64,000 nt of DNA from Rhizobiales bacterium UBA3584 (GCA_002375765.1 DFMV01000012.1:7744-71743); one strand, 5' to 3'; positions 37,259 through 49,435 are shown, numbered from the stretch's first letter. Made by a program: numbers and translations. The notes: generated by a model from the letters alone, not told the origin.

Positions 37259-38704
37259 CTAGAACAGGGAGTTCGCGGCGCCGTGGGCGATGGCCGTCAG
37301 AGGCGCGCCGACGGTGAAGAAATAGCTGAGCACCAAAAAGCCCGTGAGTGCCATGACAACGCGCAGTTCGATGGCCGGCACCGCATAGGACTGTGTGGGT
37401 TCGTCAAAATACATGACCTTGATGACGCGCAGATAGTAGAAGGCGCTCACGGCGCTGGCCAGCATGCCGATGACAGCCAGAACGAAAAGCTGGGCTTCGA
37501 TGGCAGCGAGGAAGACCTGCCATTTGGCAAAGAACCCGGCGAGCGGCGGAAGACCGACCAGCGAGAACATGAAGAGCGCCAGAATGGCTGCGACGAACGG
37601 GCGGGACTTCGCCAGGCCGGCCAGATCGTCGATGGTTTCGACGTATCCATCGTCGTTCTTGAGCGCCAGGACGCAGGCGAAGGTGCCGATGGTCATGGTG
37701 ATGTAAACGGCCATGTAGATGGCGACGCCTTCAACACCGATGATGTTGCCGGCCGAAAGCCCAACCAGCGCAAAGCCGACATGACCGATGGACGAGTAAG
37801 CCAACAGCCGCTTGAGGTTGTTCTGGCCGATGGCGGCGAACGAGGCCAGGACCATGGAGGCAATGGAGAGGAAGATCACCACCTGCTGCCAATCGCTGGC
37901 GATAGGTTCGAACGCATCGAATACGATCCGGATGAGCAGCGCCATCGCGGCGACCTTGGGGGCAGATGCGAAGAAGGCAGTGACTGGGGTTGGCGCGCCC
38001 TCATAAACGTCGGGCGTCCACATGTGGAACGGGACCGCGGAGATCTTGAAGGCAATGCCAGCCAGAAGGAAAACGAGGCCGAAGATGATGCCGGGCGTGC
38101 GTTCGCCGAGTGCGACGGCCTGGGCAATCTGGTCGAGCTGGGTGTGGCCGGTAAAGCCATAGACCAGCGACGCGCCGTAAAGCAGCATGCCGGAGGAGAG
38201 CGCACCGAGAACGAAATATTTCAGGCCCGCTTCGGTCGCCTTGCCGCTGTCGCGCTTGAAGGCCGCCAGGACGTAGAGTGCAAGGGACTGCAGTTCGAGG
38301 CCGACATAAAGGCTCATCAGATCATTGGCCGAAACCATCATCAGCATGCCGAGCGTAGCAAGGACGATAAGCACGGGGTACTCGAACTTGTTGAGCCCGT
38401 TTTCGACCGCACTGGAGACCGAGAGGACGAGCGCGAAGGCCGAACCCGCGAGAATGAGGACCTTCATGAAACGGGCAAAGCCGTCATTGATAAAGCCGCC
38501 CGTAAAGATCACACCTTCGGTGGGAACGAACGCGACCATAACGGCGATAGCAATCAGCAGGCCGATGGCGATACCGGTGATACCGGTGGCGATTTCCTTT
38601 TTGGCGAACACGCCAACAAGGAGAAGCACCAGCGCGCCTACGGCGAGCAGCATTTCAGGATAGGCAGGCGCCAGAGAGGCGAAACCGGCAAATTCAGACA
38701 CCAC
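37259..38704 (-). CDS. nuoN: NADH-quinone oxidoreductase subunit N
   Basis: The 481-residue antiporter-like membrane subunit of complex I has about 14 helices, with the conserved Lys-bearing segments and [14 protein letters not shown] near residue 300. A near-perfect Shine-Dalgarno TTAGGAGG lies 5 bases before the GTG at 38704; an in-frame GTG at 38710 would sit inside that site, so the later start is preferred. It is the last nuo gene and translocates protons in the membrane arm. Confidence 0.95.
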   Translation of the reverse strand: MVSEFAGFASLAPAYPEMLLAVGALVLLLVGVFAKKEIATGITGIAIGLLIAIAVMVAFVPTEGVIFTGGFINDGFARFMKVLILAGSAFALVLSVSSAVENGLNKFEYPVLIVLATLGMLMMVSANDLMSLYVGLELQSLALYVLAAFKRDSGKATEAGLKYFVLGALSSGMLLYGASLVYGFTGHTQLDQIAQAVALGERTPGIIFGLVFLLAGIAFKISAVPFHMWTPDVYEGAPTPVTAFFASAPKVAAMALLIRIVFDAFEPIASDWQQVVIFLSIASMVLASFAAIGQNNLKRLLAYSSIGHVGFALVGLSAGNIIGVEGVAIYMAVYITMTIGTFACVLALKNDDGYVETIDDLAGLAKSRPFVAAILALFMFSLVGLPPLAGFFAKWQVFLAAIEAQLFVLAVIGMLASAVSAFYYLRVIKVMYFDEPTQSYAVPAIELRVVMALTGFLVLSYFFTVGAPLTAIAHGAANSLF

Positions 38705-38713
38705 ATTCACCTC

Positions 38714-40273
38714 CTAATGAGCCGTGCTGGCGGGCGCTGCGGCATCGGCCGCAGGCACCGTCACATCGACAAGCGCAGACATCGGTTCGATGCCAACGGC
38801 GGCCTGGTACTGATCGACAAGCGCGCCCACCGAGGTGGCCATCGCGTCCATCAAGGGCGCCGGGTAGAAACCAAAGAGAATGGTAAGGATGATCAGGGGA
38901 ACGATCGTCACCATTTCACGGGCGTTGAGATCGAGAATTGATTTGAGGCTTTCCTTCTCGAGCGCGCCCCAGATGATTTTGCGGTAGAGCCAGAGCGCGT
39001 AGCACGCCGAAAGGATAACCCCGGTCGTCGCAAATAGAGCGAACCAAGTGTTGACCTGGAAGATGGCCAGCAGAGTCAGGAACTCACCCACGAAGCCGGA
39101 CGTGCCTGGCAGCCCGACATTGGCCATGGTGAACACCATGAACGCAAAAGCGTATTTGGGCATGCGTTCGACAAGGCCGCCATAGGCATTGATGTCACGC
39201 GTGTGCATGCGGTCATAAATGACGCCCACCGACAGAAACAGCGCCCCCGACACGATACCGTGCGAGATCATCTGGAAGATCGCGCCCTGAACACCGTAAA
39301 CATTGCCCGCAAAAATGCCCATGGTCACAAAGCCCATGTGCGCTACCGAGGAATAGGCGATCAGCTTCTTGATGTCGGTCTGAACCAGCGCCACCAGTGA
39401 GGTGATGATGATTGCGGCGACCGAGAGGAAGAACACGAAGTTCGAAAAATACAGCGACGCGTCGGGGAACATGGGCAGCGAGAAACGCAGGAAGCCGTAG
39501 CCACCGAGCTTGAGCAGGATTGCCGCAAGAATTACCGAGCCGGCCGTGGGCGCTTCAACGTGCGCTTCGGGCAGCCAGCGGTGGAACGGCCACATAGGCA
39601 TCTTGACCGCCAGAGAAGCAAAGAAGGCCAGCCAGAGCCAATACTGCATGTTCTCGGGGAAATCGTAATCGAGCAGCCGCGCGATATCGAGAGTTCCAGC
39701 CTGCCAGTACATGGCCATGATGGCCAGCAGCATCAGGACCGAGCCGATGAAGGTGTAGAAAAAGAACTTGTAGGAGGCCTGGATGCGCCGCTTGCCGCCC
39801 CAAATACCGATGATGAGGAACATCGGGACCAGCGTACCCTCAAAGAACACGTAGAACATGGCCAGATCAAGCGTCGCGAAAACGCCGATCATCAGCATTT
39901 CGAGGACGAGGAACAGGACCATATATTCGCGGATGCGGAAGGAAATCGAATCCCAGCTCGCAAGGATACACATGGGCATCAATAGCCCTGTGAGGACGAT
40001 AAACAGCACCGAAATGCCGTCGACGCCCATGCGGTAGCCGATGACGTCGCCGAGCCAGGTGTGGTTCTGGACGAACTGGAAATCGGCCGTGTCGGGATCG
40101 AACATGCCCCACATGACCAGCGTGAACACGAAAGTCACCACGGTCGTGGCAAGCGCGATGCGCTTGATGTTGAGCTCGGCGACCGCGTCGCCGCCCGGAG
40201 TCAGCAGAATGAAGAAGGCCCCGACCAGCGGCAGAAAGGTAACGATGGTCAGGATGTTGTTTTCAAGGATCAT
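38714..40273 (-). CDS. nuoM: NADH-quinone oxidoreductase subunit M
   Basis: The start is the ATG at 40273 (MILENNILT), which overlaps the nuoL stop as ATGA. The 519-residue membrane-arm subunit has about 14 helices with the conserved [18 protein letters not shown] segment near 230 and [14 protein letters not shown] near 310. Long-range proton-pumping Lys/Glu residues lie in these helices. The C-terminal 30 residues are an Ala/Pro-rich tail. Confidence 0.96.
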   Translation of the reverse strand: MILENNILTIVTFLPLVGAFFILLTPGGDAVAELNIKRIALATTVVTFVFTLVMWGMFDPDTADFQFVQNHTWLGDVIGYRMGVDGISVLFIVLTGLLMPMCILASWDSISFRIREYMVLFLVLEMLMIGVFATLDLAMFYVFFEGTLVPMFLIIGIWGGKRRIQASYKFFFYTFIGSVLMLLAIMAMYWQAGTLDIARLLDYDFPENMQYWLWLAFFASLAVKMPMWPFHRWLPEAHVEAPTAGSVILAAILLKLGGYGFLRFSLPMFPDASLYFSNFVFFLSVAAIIITSLVALVQTDIKKLIAYSSVAHMGFVTMGIFAGNVYGVQGAIFQMISHGIVSGALFLSVGVIYDRMHTRDINAYGGLVERMPKYAFAFMVFTMANVGLPGTSGFVGEFLTLLAIFQVNTWFALFATTGVILSACYALWLYRKIIWGALEKESLKSILDLNAREMVTIVPLIILTILFGFYPAPLMDAMATSVGALVDQYQAAVGIEPMSALVDVTVPAADAAAPASTAH

Positions 40274-42228
40274 CCCAGAAGTCCCCCGGCGGCGATGGCC
40301 CAAGTGATAAGGGCGGCAACGCCGATGAGCATGGCGAAGGCGTAGTGATAGAGATAGCCCGACTGCAGGCGCGTGACGTAGCCGGTGACCTGCCTGACGC
40401 GGCGGCCAAGGCCCTCGACGAGGGTCTGATCGACCAGCCAGTCATCGAACCCTTTCCAGAGCGCGGTGCCGATCCAGCGGGCCGGCCGCACGAAGATGCG
40501 GTCATAAAGTTCGTCGAAGTACCACTTGTTGAGCAGGAACTTGTAAAGCAGCGGCTGTTCGGCAGCGAGTTGCTTTGGCGCAGACGGGTTGCGGATATAC
40601 ATGTACCAGGCGGTTACGAACCCGATCAGCATGGCGACGGTCGCCGACCACTTGACCCAGGTGGGAACGCCATGCGCTTCCTCGATGATGTGCTCGTCAA
40701 CGACAATCGCGCCGTGGAAGAAGTGCTCGATGTGCTCGGCATGGCCGAAGAAGACATCATAGAACACCACACCGGCGAGCACAGCACCGACGGCCAGCAC
40801 GTAAAGCGGGATCAGCATGACGTTCGGGCTCTCATGGGCATGATCGAACGTATGGTGATCGGCTCTCGTCGGACCGTGGAAGGTCAGGTGGACAAGCCGC
40901 CAGGAATAAAAGCTTGTAAACAGCGCGGCGATGACCAGAAGCCAGAAGGCGAGCGAACCGGCGGTGCCGCCGAAGGCATATGATGCCTCGATGATCGCAT
41001 CCTTGGAAAAGAACCCGGCAAAGCCGAACGAGGTACCCGGGATACCGACACCGGTGAGGGCCAGCGTGCCGATGAGCATCATGGCGTAGGTGATCGGGAT
41101 CTTGCGGGCGATGCCGCCCATGTTGCGCATGTCCTGCTCGTGATGCATGGCATGAATGACCGAGCCGGCGCCAAGAAACAGAAGCGCTTTGAAGAAGGCG
41201 TGGGTGAACAGGTGGAATATGCCTGCCGAATAGGCGCCGACACCAAGGGCCACGAACATGTAACCGAGCTGGGACATGGTGGAATAGGCGATGACGCGCT
41301 TGATGTCGTTCTGAACCAGACCGATGGTCGCCGCGCAAAATGCGGTAATGGCGCCGATATAGATAACGAACAAGGTCGCCGTCTCGCTCAGCTCGAACAT
41401 GGGCGACAGCCGAGCCACCATGAACACGCCTGCGGTCACCATGGTGGCGGCGTGAATAAGGGCAGAAACCGGGGTTGGGCCTTCCATGGCGTCCGGCAAC
41501 CAGGTGTGGAGCAGGAACTGAGCCGACTTGCCCATGGCGCCCATGAACAGCAGCAAGCAGATAACCGTCATCGCATGCGCGTCCCACCACAGGAACGGCA
41601 TTGAAGCTTCGGCGGCTCCAGGAAGGGCCGCAAACGTTTCATCAAAGCCGAGTGTTCCGAGCAGGAAGAAAGTCCCGAAAATACCCAGCGCGAAACCGAA
41701 ATCGCCCACGCGGTTGACGACGAAGGCTTTGACCGCGGCGGCGCGGGCCGACTCCTTTTGGTACCAGAAGCCGATCAACAGGTAGGATGCCAGACCCACA
41801 CCTTCCCAGCCGAAGAACATCTGAACGAAGTTATCGGCGGTCACCAGCATGAGCATGGCGAAGGTAAAGAGCGAAAGGTAGGCAAAGAACCGCGCGCGTT
41901 GCGGGTCCTCGTGCATGTAGCCGATGGAATAGAGGTGGACGAGCGAGGAGACCGTGTTGACCACCACCAGCATGATGGCCGTCAGCGTATCGACGCGCAG
42001 CACCCAATCGATCTGAAGATCGCCGGCGTGAATCCAGGTCAGGACAGTGACTTTATAGGCCTCACCATCGCCCAGGAAGAACGGCAGGAAGACAATCCAC
42101 GAGAGCGCCGCCGCAATCATGAGCAGCGATGTGGTAATGATTTCCGCGGGCTTGTGCCCAATGGCACGGCCAAAAAGGCCAGCCACCAGCGCGCCGATCA
42201 GCGGCAGGAATACAATTGCCTGGATCAT
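40270..42228 (-). CDS. nuoL: NADH-quinone oxidoreductase subunit L
   Basis: The 652-residue distal membrane-arm subunit has about 16 helices, including the long lateral helix that braces NuoM and NuoN. Diagnostic segments are [18 protein letters not shown] near 140, [24 protein letters not shown] sequence near 240 and [16 protein letters not shown] near 315. The start follows AGGGCGG. It overlaps nuoM by 4 bases. Confidence 0.97.
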   Translation of the reverse strand: MIQAIVFLPLIGALVAGLFGRAIGHKPAEIITTSLLMIAAALSWIVFLPFFLGDGEAYKVTVLTWIHAGDLQIDWVLRVDTLTAIMLVVVNTVSSLVHLYSIGYMHEDPQRARFFAYLSLFTFAMLMLVTADNFVQMFFGWEGVGLASYLLIGFWYQKESARAAAVKAFVVNRVGDFGFALGIFGTFFLLGTLGFDETFAALPGAAEASMPFLWWDAHAMTVICLLLFMGAMGKSAQFLLHTWLPDAMEGPTPVSALIHAATMVTAGVFMVARLSPMFELSETATLFVIYIGAITAFCAATIGLVQNDIKRVIAYSTMSQLGYMFVALGVGAYSAGIFHLFTHAFFKALLFLGAGSVIHAMHHEQDMRNMGGIARKIPITYAMMLIGTLALTGVGIPGTSFGFAGFFSKDAIIEASYAFGGTAGSLAFWLLVIAALFTSFYSWRLVHLTFHGPTRADHHTFDHAHESPNVMLIPLYVLAVGAVLAGVVFYDVFFGHAEHIEHFFHGAIVVDEHIIEEAHGVPTWVKWSATVAMLIGFVTAWYMYIRNPSAPKQLAAEQPLLYKFLLNKWYFDELYDRIFVRPARWIGTALWKGFDDWLVDQTLVEGLGRRVRQVTGYVTRLQSGYLYHYAFAMLIGVAALITWAIAAGGLLG

Positions 42229-42235
42229 GGCCGCC

Positions 42236-42550
42236 CTAGCCCTTCATCATGTTGACGTCGTCGACCGCGATCGAGCCCCGATTGCGGAAGAAAATCACGA
42301 GAATCGCGAGGCCGATGGCGGCCTCAGCGGCGGCGACAGTCAGAATCAGGAGTGCGAATACCTGCCCGACCAAATCGCCCAGATGGGAGGAAAACGCGAC
42401 GAAGTTGATGTTGACCGCGAGCAGGATCAACTCGACCGACATCAAAATGATGATGATGTTCTTGCGATTGAGAAATATCCCGAACACGCCGACGGTGAAC
42501 AGAATGGCTGCTACGGTCAGGAAGTGACCGAGCCCGATTACCGGTGTCAT
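42236..42550 (-). CDS. nuoK: NADH-quinone oxidoreductase subunit K
   Basis: The 104-residue subunit has three membrane helices with the conserved glutamates in [14 protein letters not shown] and [11 protein letters not shown]. Two adjacent ATGs (42553, 42550) are possible; AGGGGG stands 6 bases before the second, which is taken here. The gap to nuoL is 7 bases. Confidence 0.95.
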   Translation of the reverse strand: MTPVIGLGHFLTVAAILFTVGVFGIFLNRKNIIIILMSVELILLAVNINFVAFSSHLGDLVGQVFALLILTVAAAEAAIGLAILVIFFRNRGSIAVDDVNMMKG

Positions 42551-42560
42551 CATAATCCCC

Positions 42561-43169
42561 CTATAGCCCTTTTCCGCTCTCGACCTTGACGATTTCGACG
42601 CCCGTCGCCTTGGTCCGCGCAACCTGCGCGGCGATGTCCTGACGCTTGACGTTCGGCTTGTGGCGCAGGGTCAGAACGATCGCTCCGATCATGGCCACCA
42701 GAAGCACGAGACCGCACGCCTGGAAGAGATAGATGTAGTTGGTGTAAAGCACCTGCCCGAGCGCACGGGTGTTTTCCACACCGCCGTCTATCGGAAGCAC
42801 GCCGCTCGCGGCAGTGTCCGGCGCCAGCCAGGCAGAACCGGCAACCAGCAGCAGTTCAAGCAGCAGGATGATGCCGACCACAAAGCCGATGGGCGCGTAT
42901 TGCAGGATGCCCCTGCGCAGTTCGGCAAAGTCCACGTCGAGCATCATCACGACGAACAGGAACAGCACGGCTACCGCGCCGACATAAACGACAATCAGGA
43001 TCAGCGCGAGAAATTCGGCCCCGGCCAGCATGAAGATGCCGGCCGCGTTGACGAAGGCCAGAATGAGAAACAGCACCGAGTGTACGGGATTTCGCGAGGA
43101 AATCACCATGATCGCCGAGGCAACGACAATGGTCGAAAACAGGTAGAAGAAAAACAGCGGCAAGGTCAC
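42561..43169 (-). CDS. nuoJ: NADH-quinone oxidoreductase subunit J
   Basis: The 202-residue subunit has five membrane helices and the conserved third helix [17 protein letters not shown], which undergoes the alpha-to-pi change in complex I. The GTG start at 43169 is preceded by TTAGGAG at 8 bases. The C-terminal charged tail (about 165-202) is longer than in E. coli, as usual in alphaproteobacteria. Confidence 0.95.
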   Translation of the reverse strand: MTLPLFFFYLFSTIVVASAIMVISSRNPVHSVLFLILAFVNAAGIFMLAGAEFLALILIVVYVGAVAVLFLFVVMMLDVDFAELRRGILQYAPIGFVVGIILLLELLLVAGSAWLAPDTAASGVLPIDGGVENTRALGQVLYTNYIYLFQACGLVLLVAMIGAIVLTLRHKPNVKRQDIAAQVARTKATGVEIVKVESGKGL

Positions 43170-43178
43170 CTGTCGCTC

Positions 43179-43667
43179 CTAACGGTACGGCGCATCAAGG
43201 GCGATATTGGCAGCGAGTTCACGCTCCCAACGGTCGCCATTGGCCAGGAGACGATCCTTGGAGAAGTAGAGCTCCTCACGTGTCTCGGTTGCAAATTCAA
43301 AGTTCGGCCCTTCAACGATCGCATCGACCGGGCAGGCTTCCTGACAGAAGCCGCAATAAATGCATTTGACCATGTCGATGTCGTAGCGGACCGTGCGGCG
43401 GGTGCCGTCATTCTGGCGCGGGCCGGCTTCGATGGTGATGGCCTGGGCCGGGCAGATCGCTTCGCACAGTTTGCAGGCAATGCAGCGCTCTTCGCCATTG
43501 GGGTAGCGGCGGAGGGCGTGCTCCCCACGGAAGCGCGGCGAAACCTCGCCCTTTTCAAACGGGTAATTTATGGTGGGCTTGGGCGCGAAGAAGTAACGCA
43601 TCGCCAGAAAGAAGGTCGACACGAACTCCCTGAGCAGCAGAGCGTCGAGAAACCGCAAGGCTTTCAT
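43179..43667 (-). CDS. nuoI: NADH-quinone oxidoreductase subunit I
   Basis: The 162-residue peripheral subunit carries two 4Fe-4S clusters (N6a/N6b) through [15 protein letters not shown] and [15 protein letters not shown]. It passes electrons towards N2 and quinone. Length and the [19 protein letters not shown] lead-in match the alphaproteobacterial and mitochondrial (TYKY) form. Confidence 0.97.
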   Translation of the reverse strand: MKALRFLDALLLREFVSTFFLAMRYFFAPKPTINYPFEKGEVSPRFRGEHALRRYPNGEERCIACKLCEAICPAQAITIEAGPRQNDGTRRTVRYDIDMVKCIYCGFCQEACPVDAIVEGPNFEFATETREELYFSKDRLLANGDRWERELAANIALDAPYR

Positions 43668-43681
43668 TTGTGGTTCTCTCC

Positions 43682-44779
43682 TTATGCCATGCCGCCGTGC
43701 CAGCCCCAGCCCGTGAGCTGGAGAACAAAGGCAACGACAACAATCATGACCAGCGAGATCGGCAGGAAGACTTTCCAGCCCAGACGCATCAACTGGTCAT
43801 AGCGGTAACGGGGGACGAAGGCCTTGACCATGGCAAACATGAAAAAGACCAGCGAGAGTTTGAGAACGAACCATACGACGCCCGGAATCCAGGTGAAGGG
43901 CGGCAGATCGATCGGCGCGGTCCACCCACCCAGGAACAGGATGGTGGTGAGCGCACACATGAGAATGATCGACACGTACTCGCCCAGCATGAACATCATG
44001 TAAGGGGTCGAGCCATATTCCACCATGAAGCCGGCGACGAGTTCGGATTCGGCTTCGGGGAGATCGAAGGGCGGGCGGTTCGTTTCGGCGAGGGCCGAAA
44101 TGAAGAAGATAACGAACATCGGGAACAGCGGCAGCCAGAACCAGTTCAGGAAGGTCAGCCACGGCACGCCGAGCATATGGGCCAGGCCACCGGCCTGCTG
44201 CGCCATCACGATATGGGTGAGATTGAGCGAGCCGACGCAAAGCAGGACCGTTACGATCACAAAGCCGATGGAGACCTCATAGGACACCATCTGTGCGGCG
44301 GAACGCAGAGCGCCCAGGAACGGATATTTCGAGTTCGACGCCCAGCCACCCATGATGATGCCATAGACCCCGAGCGAGGAGATCGCGAAGATATAGAGGA
44401 TCCCGATGTTGATATCGGCCAGCGCCCAGCCCTCGGCTACCGGCACGACGGCCCATGCCGAAAGCGCCAGAAGCACGCTCACAAGCGGTGCGAGAAGAAA
44501 TACCGCCTTGTCGGCGCCAGCCGGAATCAGCGGCTCCTTGAAGACGAATTTGAGAAGATCGGCAAAACTCTGGAACAGGCCGAAGGCGCCCACCACGTTG
44601 GGGCCGCGCCGAATCTGGACGGCGGCCCAGATCTTGCGGTCGGCCAGCAGGACGTAAGCGGTGAACACCAGAAGGGTCACCAGCAGCAAGAGTGCCTTCC
44701 AGACAAAGCCGACCATCGTGCCCAACCCGAGAATCGGGGCACCGAGCAGATAGTCGAGCGCGTATACAATCCAGTCCAT
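43682..44779 (-). CDS. nuoH: NADH-quinone oxidoreductase subunit H
   Basis: The 365-residue, eight-helix subunit forms the heel of complex I next to the quinone site. [20 protein letters not shown] near residue 50 and the Glu-rich loop [20 protein letters not shown] near 230 are hallmarks. It lies between nuoG and nuoI. Confidence 0.97.
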   Translation of the reverse strand: MDWIVYALDYLLGAPILGLGTMVGFVWKALLLLVTLLVFTAYVLLADRKIWAAVQIRRGPNVVGAFGLFQSFADLLKFVFKEPLIPAGADKAVFLLAPLVSVLLALSAWAVVPVAEGWALADINIGILYIFAISSLGVYGIIMGGWASNSKYPFLGALRSAAQMVSYEVSIGFVIVTVLLCVGSLNLTHIVMAQQAGGLAHMLGVPWLTFLNWFWLPLFPMFVIFFISALAETNRPPFDLPEAESELVAGFMVEYGSTPYMMFMLGEYVSIILMCALTTILFLGGWTAPIDLPPFTWIPGVVWFVLKLSLVFFMFAMVKAFVPRYRYDQLMRLGWKVFLPISLVMIVVVAFVLQLTGWGWHGGMA

Positions 44780-44788
44780 ATCGCTGCC

Positions 44789-46882
44789 TTACTCCGCGGC
44801 CTGTTTCAGACCCGACATGAGCTGCGAGCATTCGGCCATTACGGCTGATGCACGCGCTATGGGGTTGGTGAGGTAGAAGTCGCCGACCGGAGAGATCAGG
44901 GCGTAAGTCGACTTCGGCGCTGCAGTATCTGCCAGAGCGGATACATCGGAAGCCCTGCCTGGCGCAATGGCATCGAGCTGGGCAAGGTGGGGATATTCCC
45001 CATAAAGCCGCGCGCGAAGCGCCGAAAGGGAGTCAAATGGCAATGGCTGGCCCAGAACCGACGAGAGCGCCCGCAGGATCGCCCAGTCTTCCTTGGCCTC
45101 GCCAGGCGCGAAGACAGCGCGCGCAGTCATTTGCACGCGGCCTTCGGTGTTGACGTAGGTCGCCGATTTTTCGGTGTAGGTGGCAGCGGGCAGGATCACA
45201 TCGGCCCTGTGGGCGCCGGCGTCGCCGTGCGTTCCGATGTAAACCACTTTGGTTTCGCCGAGTGCCGACATATCGATTTCGTCCGCGCCAAGCACGAAGA
45301 GGACATCGAGCTTTCCGGCGCCGGCGGCCTTGAGCATGCCCGCGGTATCGAGACCGCCACGTCCGGGAATGAACCCGATATCGAGCGCGCCGACCCGCGA
45401 AGCAGCGTTGTGCAGAACCGCAAAGCCATTCCAGTCTGCGGTCAGCGCGCCGGCGGTTTTGGCGATCTGCGCAGCAAGTCCGAGAACATTCTTTGCAGAT
45501 GCGCCCGTTACCGCACCTTCACCGACGATGACGATGGGGCGCTGGGCGTTCTTGAGCACTTTGGCAAAACTGCCCTTGCCCGAAGCGAGATCGGACAGGG
45601 TGTCGATGCCGGCGCCGAGATGGGCATAATCATAGGTAAGATCGGCCGCTTCGCCGATCACGCCGATTTCGACGCCGCCAGCGCGCCACGCCTTGCGGAT
45701 GCGGGCATTGACCAGTGCAGCCTCGCGGCGTGGATTTGCGCCAATTATCAGGATGGCGTCTGCCTGTTCGATCCCGGCGATGGTGGGATTGAAGACATAC
45801 GACCCCCTGCCCTTTTTCGGGTCGAGCGCCGAACCGGCGGGACGAGCGTCGATGTTGGTCGAGCCGAGGGAAGCCATGAGGGTCTTGAGGGCATACATTT
45901 CCTCAACACCGGCCAGATCGCCCGCGATGGCGCCAATGCGGCCCGGCTCGGCGGTTTTGACTAGCGCTGCGACCACGGCGAAAGCTTCATTCCAGGATGC
46001 GGCCTGAAGCTTTTTGCTCTTGCGCACATAGGGCCGATCGAGGCGCTGGGTGCGCAGGCCATCCCAAATGAAGCGGGTCTTATCGGAAATCCATTCCTCG
46101 TTGATCCCTTCGTGGATGCGCGGCAGGACGCGCATGACTTCGCCGCCGCGAGAATCGACCCGGATGTTGGAGCCGACAGCATCCATGACGTCGATGGACT
46201 CGGTCTTGTTAAGCTCCCAAGGGCGCGCCTGGAAGGCATAGGGTTTGGAAGTCAACGCGCCAACCGGGCAGAGATCGATAACGTTGCCCTGCAGTTCGGA
46301 GGTCATGGACTGCTCGAGGTACGAGGTGATCTCGGCATCCTCACCGCGACCGATCAGGCCCAACTCCGAAACACCGGCAACTTCAGTGGTGAAGCGCACG
46401 CAGCGGGTGCAGTGAATGCACCGGTTCATGATGGTCTTGACCAGCGGGCCGATGTGCTTGTTTTCCACGGCGCGCTTGTTTTCCCAATAGCGGGAGGTGT
46501 CCACGCCATAGGCCATCGCCTGATCCTGCAGATCGCACTCGCCGCCCTGATCGCAGATCGGGCAATCGAGCGGGTGGTTGATGAGCAGGAACTCCATCAC
46601 GCCTTCACGGGCCTTTTTGACCATGGGCGTGTTGGTGAACATTTCGGGCGCTTCGCCGTTCGGGCCGGGCCGCAGATCGCGCACGCTCATGGCGCAGCTT
46701 GCCTGGGGCTTGGGCGGTCCACCCTTCACTTCGACCAGGCACATGCGGCAGTTGCCAGCAACAGAGAGGCGCTCGTGATAGCAGAAGCGCGGGATCTCCG
46801 CGCCCGCTGCCTCGGCGGCCTGCATCAGCGTGAAGTGATCGGGAACTTCGATCAGTTCGCCATCGACTTTGATTTGCGCCAT
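44789..46882 (-). CDS. nuoG: NADH-quinone oxidoreductase subunit G
   Basis: The 697-residue subunit holds an N-terminal 2Fe-2S ferredoxin domain (RFCYHERLSVAGNCRMCLV), a His/Cys-ligated 4Fe-4S cluster (HPLDCPICDQGGECDLQD), a 4Fe-4S cluster (NRCIHCTRCVRF) and a molybdopterin-oxidoreductase-like domain without cofactor from about 220 on. Length matches the alphaproteobacterial form. Confidence 0.97.
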   Translation of the reverse strand: MAQIKVDGELIEVPDHFTLMQAAEAAGAEIPRFCYHERLSVAGNCRMCLVEVKGGPPKPQASCAMSVRDLRPGPNGEAPEMFTNTPMVKKAREGVMEFLLINHPLDCPICDQGGECDLQDQAMAYGVDTSRYWENKRAVENKHIGPLVKTIMNRCIHCTRCVRFTTEVAGVSELGLIGRGEDAEITSYLEQSMTSELQGNVIDLCPVGALTSKPYAFQARPWELNKTESIDVMDAVGSNIRVDSRGGEVMRVLPRIHEGINEEWISDKTRFIWDGLRTQRLDRPYVRKSKKLQAASWNEAFAVVAALVKTAEPGRIGAIAGDLAGVEEMYALKTLMASLGSTNIDARPAGSALDPKKGRGSYVFNPTIAGIEQADAILIIGANPRREAALVNARIRKAWRAGGVEIGVIGEAADLTYDYAHLGAGIDTLSDLASGKGSFAKVLKNAQRPIVIVGEGAVTGASAKNVLGLAAQIAKTAGALTADWNGFAVLHNAASRVGALDIGFIPGRGGLDTAGMLKAAGAGKLDVLFVLGADEIDMSALGETKVVYIGTHGDAGAHRADVILPAATYTEKSATYVNTEGRVQMTARAVFAPGEAKEDWAILRALSSVLGQPLPFDSLSALRARLYGEYPHLAQLDAIAPGRASDVSALADTAAPKSTYALISPVGDFYLTNPIARASAVMAECSQLMSGLKQAAE

Positions 46883-46888
46883 TCGTTC

Positions 46889-48196
46889 TTACTCCGCCGC
46901 AACCGAGGGCACAGCGCCATCGGAGGTGGACTTGTAGGTGTATGCGTCGATCCGCGCTTCGATCACGGGGCGGAAGTTGCGGATCAGGCCCTGAATCGGC
47001 CAAGCCGCGGCATCGCCCAGAGCGCAGATGGTGTGGCCTTCGACCTGCTTGGTGACGGCGAACAGCATGTCGATCTCGCGCTTTTGCGCTTCGCCGCGCA
47101 CCATGCGCTCCATCACCCGCATCATCCAGCCCGTACCTTCGCGGCACGGCGTGCACTGGCCGCAGCTTTCATGCTTGTAGAAAGCCGAAAGGCGCCAGAT
47201 GGCCTTGATGATATCGGTCGACTTGTCCATGACGATGACGGCGGCGGTGCCGAGCGAGGAGCCAACCTCACGCAGACCGTCGAAATCCATGTGGGCTGAC
47301 TTGATCTTCTCGCCAGGCACGCAAGGCACCGATGAACCGCCGGGGATGACGGCCAGCAGATTGTCCCAGCCGCCGCGAATGCCGCCGCAATGCTTTTCGA
47401 TCAGCACGTCGAACGGGGTGCCCATTTCTTCTTCGAAGGTCGCGGGATTGTTGACGTGACCAGACACGCAGAAGAGCTTGGTGCCGGTGTTGTTGTCGCG
47501 CCCCAGCCCGGCAAACCAAGCGGCGCCGCGGCGCAGGATTTCGGGAACGACAGCGATCGATTCGACGTTGTTGACGGTGGTGGGGCAGCCGTAAAGCCCC
47601 ATGCCGGCCGGGAAAGGCGGCTTAAGGCGCGGCTGGCCCTTCTTGCCCTCAAGCGATTCGAGCAGCGCAGTTTCCTCACCGCAGATATAAGCCCCTGCCC
47701 CATGGTGGATGACGATATCGAAATCCCAGCCATGGATGTTGTTCTTGCCGATCAGCTTGGCGTCATAGGCCTGCTGCACGGCGGCTTCGAGCCGCTGGCG
47801 CTCACGCATGAACTCGCCGCGCACATAGATATAGGCGGCGTGCGCATCCATGGCGCGACCGGCGATCAGGCAGCCTTCGATCAGATGGTGCGGATCGTGA
47901 CGGAGAATTTCGCGGTCCTTACACGTGCCCGGCTCGGATTCGTCGGCGTTGACGACGAGGTAATGAGGCCGACCGTCGTTGACCTTGGGCATGAACGACC
48001 ATTTCAGGCCCGTCGAAAAGCCAGCGCCGCCACGACCGCGCAGACCGGAGGCCTTAACCTCGTTGGTCAGCCATTCGCGGCCCTGATCGAGCAGCTCCTT
48101 GGTGCCATTCCACGAACCGCGACGACGCGCGCCTTCAAGGCCCCAATCGCCCTGCCCGTAGAGATTTGTGAAAATGCGATCCTGATCCGTAAGCAT
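46889..48196 (-). CDS. nuoF: NADH-quinone oxidoreductase subunit F
   Basis: The 435-residue flavoprotein binds NADH and FMN ([19 protein letters not shown] near 55, [13 protein letters not shown] near 170) and cluster N3 ([15 protein letters not shown] near 345). It is the electron entry point of complex I and works with NuoE. The conserved GAGA peptide is encoded with rare GGG codons, creating the GGGCAGGG octamer described in the findings. Confidence 0.97.
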   Translation of the reverse strand: MLTDQDRIFTNLYGQGDWGLEGARRRGSWNGTKELLDQGREWLTNEVKASGLRGRGGAGFSTGLKWSFMPKVNDGRPHYLVVNADESEPGTCKDREILRHDPHHLIEGCLIAGRAMDAHAAYIYVRGEFMRERQRLEAAVQQAYDAKLIGKNNIHGWDFDIVIHHGAGAYICGEETALLESLEGKKGQPRLKPPFPAGMGLYGCPTTVNNVESIAVVPEILRRGAAWFAGLGRDNNTGTKLFCVSGHVNNPATFEEEMGTPFDVLIEKHCGGIRGGWDNLLAVIPGGSSVPCVPGEKIKSAHMDFDGLREVGSSLGTAAVIVMDKSTDIIKAIWRLSAFYKHESCGQCTPCREGTGWMMRVMERMVRGEAQKREIDMLFAVTKQVEGHTICALGDAAAWPIQGLIRNFRPVIEARIDAYTYKSTSDGAVPSVAAE

Positions 48197-48208
48197 CGAT
48201 CAAATCCC

Positions 48209-49435
48209 CTAGCGCGGCTTCTTGCCGAAGACGCGGACATATTCGTCGACGCCACCGTCGGCCAGCGCCTTTGCCTGACCCTTCCAGTTGTCCCGGGCGA
48301 CACGGCCCTTGAAATTGAGCACCGCATCGACCTGCTCGATTTGGGCGTCAGTGAACGCGGCGACCTGCGCATATTGAGTAATGCCCAGATCATGAAGCTT
48401 GCGTTCAAGCACCGGGCCGACGCCGGAAATGAGCTTGAGGTCGTCCGCGGCGCCGGCCGGGCGCTCGAAAAGCGGCGCGCTATCGGGCCTGGTGCCGGCG
48501 GAGGTCGCAACGGCCTCCTGCTTTTTGCCCGCGGCGCGGCTCGTCGTCTTGGTTTTCTGGCCGGTTTCACTACCCGTCTTTTCGATGGTGGGCGATTCGG
48601 CACCGGTTGCGCCTGCTCGACCTGCCTGACTGGGCTTGCGTTTCGCCGGACCGGCAGCCTTCTTTTCCGCGGCTACCGCTTCGGCCTCAGGGACCTTGCC
48701 AGCTTTGGACGGCCCTTTGATCGCCGGGGCAGCTTCCTCGTCGATCTTTTGTTTGCGACCGGGCTTTGTTGCCTTAGCTTCAGCCTCCACGTGACCGGCA
48801 TCCTGGTGCGTTGGAACTTTGGTCGGGTCGTCCAGCAGCGTCACCTGTCCATCGAGCGGAGCGGAGAACTTGCGGCCATTCTGCGGGCCGGTAGGGACCG
48901 TATCGCCTTTGCCATCGCGGAAGGCGATCAGGATTTCCTCAAAGCGCTCGGGCGTCAGATCTTCATAGGTATCAAAGCCGATAGTCACCATTGGCGCGTT
49001 GACGCAAGCGCCGGCACACTCGACCTCTTCCCAGCTCATAGTTCCATCGTCGTTGAGATGGTGCGGCTCGGCGTGAATGTGTTTCTGGCAGACGGCGCGG
49101 ATATCTTCGGCGCCGCGCAGCATACAGGGCGTGGTGCCACACACCTGGATATGAGCGCGCGTGCCGACCGGCTGGAGCTGGAACTGGGTGTAGAAGGTCG
49201 CGACTTCCAGAACCCGAATATAGGGCATATCGAGCATCTGGGCGACCGACTCGATGGTGGCGCGTGACACCCAGCCATCCTGTTCCTGGGCGCGCATGAG
49301 CAGCGGAATTACCGCCGACTGCTGGCGACCAGCCGGATACATGGCAATGCGTTTTTTCGCCCAAGCCGTGTTTTCCTTCGAAAAGGAAAAACTTGCGGGC
49401 TGGACAGCTTCTTCTGCAAGGCGACGCACGCTCAT
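48209..49435 (-). CDS. nuoE: NADH-quinone oxidoreductase subunit E with long C-terminal extension
   Basis: The 408-residue protein has a normal NuoE thioredoxin-like domain (about 1-175) with the N1a 2Fe-2S ligands in CGTTPCMLRG and ECAGACVNAP. An Ala/Lys/Pro-rich low-complexity linker (about 205-330) follows. The C-terminal region (about 333-405) begins LKLISGVGPVLERKLHDLGI, a helix-hairpin-helix-like fold related to DUF4332/HhH modules. E. coli NuoE has about 166 residues; long forms are known in Hyphomicrobiales. The TGATG junction with nuoD overlaps by one base. Confidence 0.94.
   Translation of the reverse strand: MSVRRLAEEAVQPASFSFSKENTAWAKKRIAMYPAGRQQSAVIPLLMRAQEQDGWVSRATIESVAQMLDMPYIRVLEVATFYTQFQLQPVGTRAHIQVCGTTPCMLRGAEDIRAVCQKHIHAEPHHLNDDGTMSWEEVECAGACVNAPMVTIGFDTYEDLTPERFEEILIAFRDGKGDTVPTGPQNGRKFSAPLDGQVTLLDDPTKVPTHQDAGHVEAEAKATKPGRKQKIDEEAAPAIKGPSKAGKVPEAEAVAAEKKAAGPAKRKPSQAGRAGATGAESPTIEKTGSETGQKTKTTSRAAGKKQEAVATSAGTRPDSAPLFERPAGAADDLKLISGVGPVLERKLHDLGITQYAQVAAFTDAQIEQVDAVLNFKGRVARDNWKGQAKALADGGVDEYVRVFGKKPR

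Noticed and set aside
37283..38941. 552-codon charged open frame opposite nuoN
   Set aside because: It is the complement of the hydrophobic nuoN coding sequence, which always reads as Asp/Glu/Arg/Gln-rich antisense protein.
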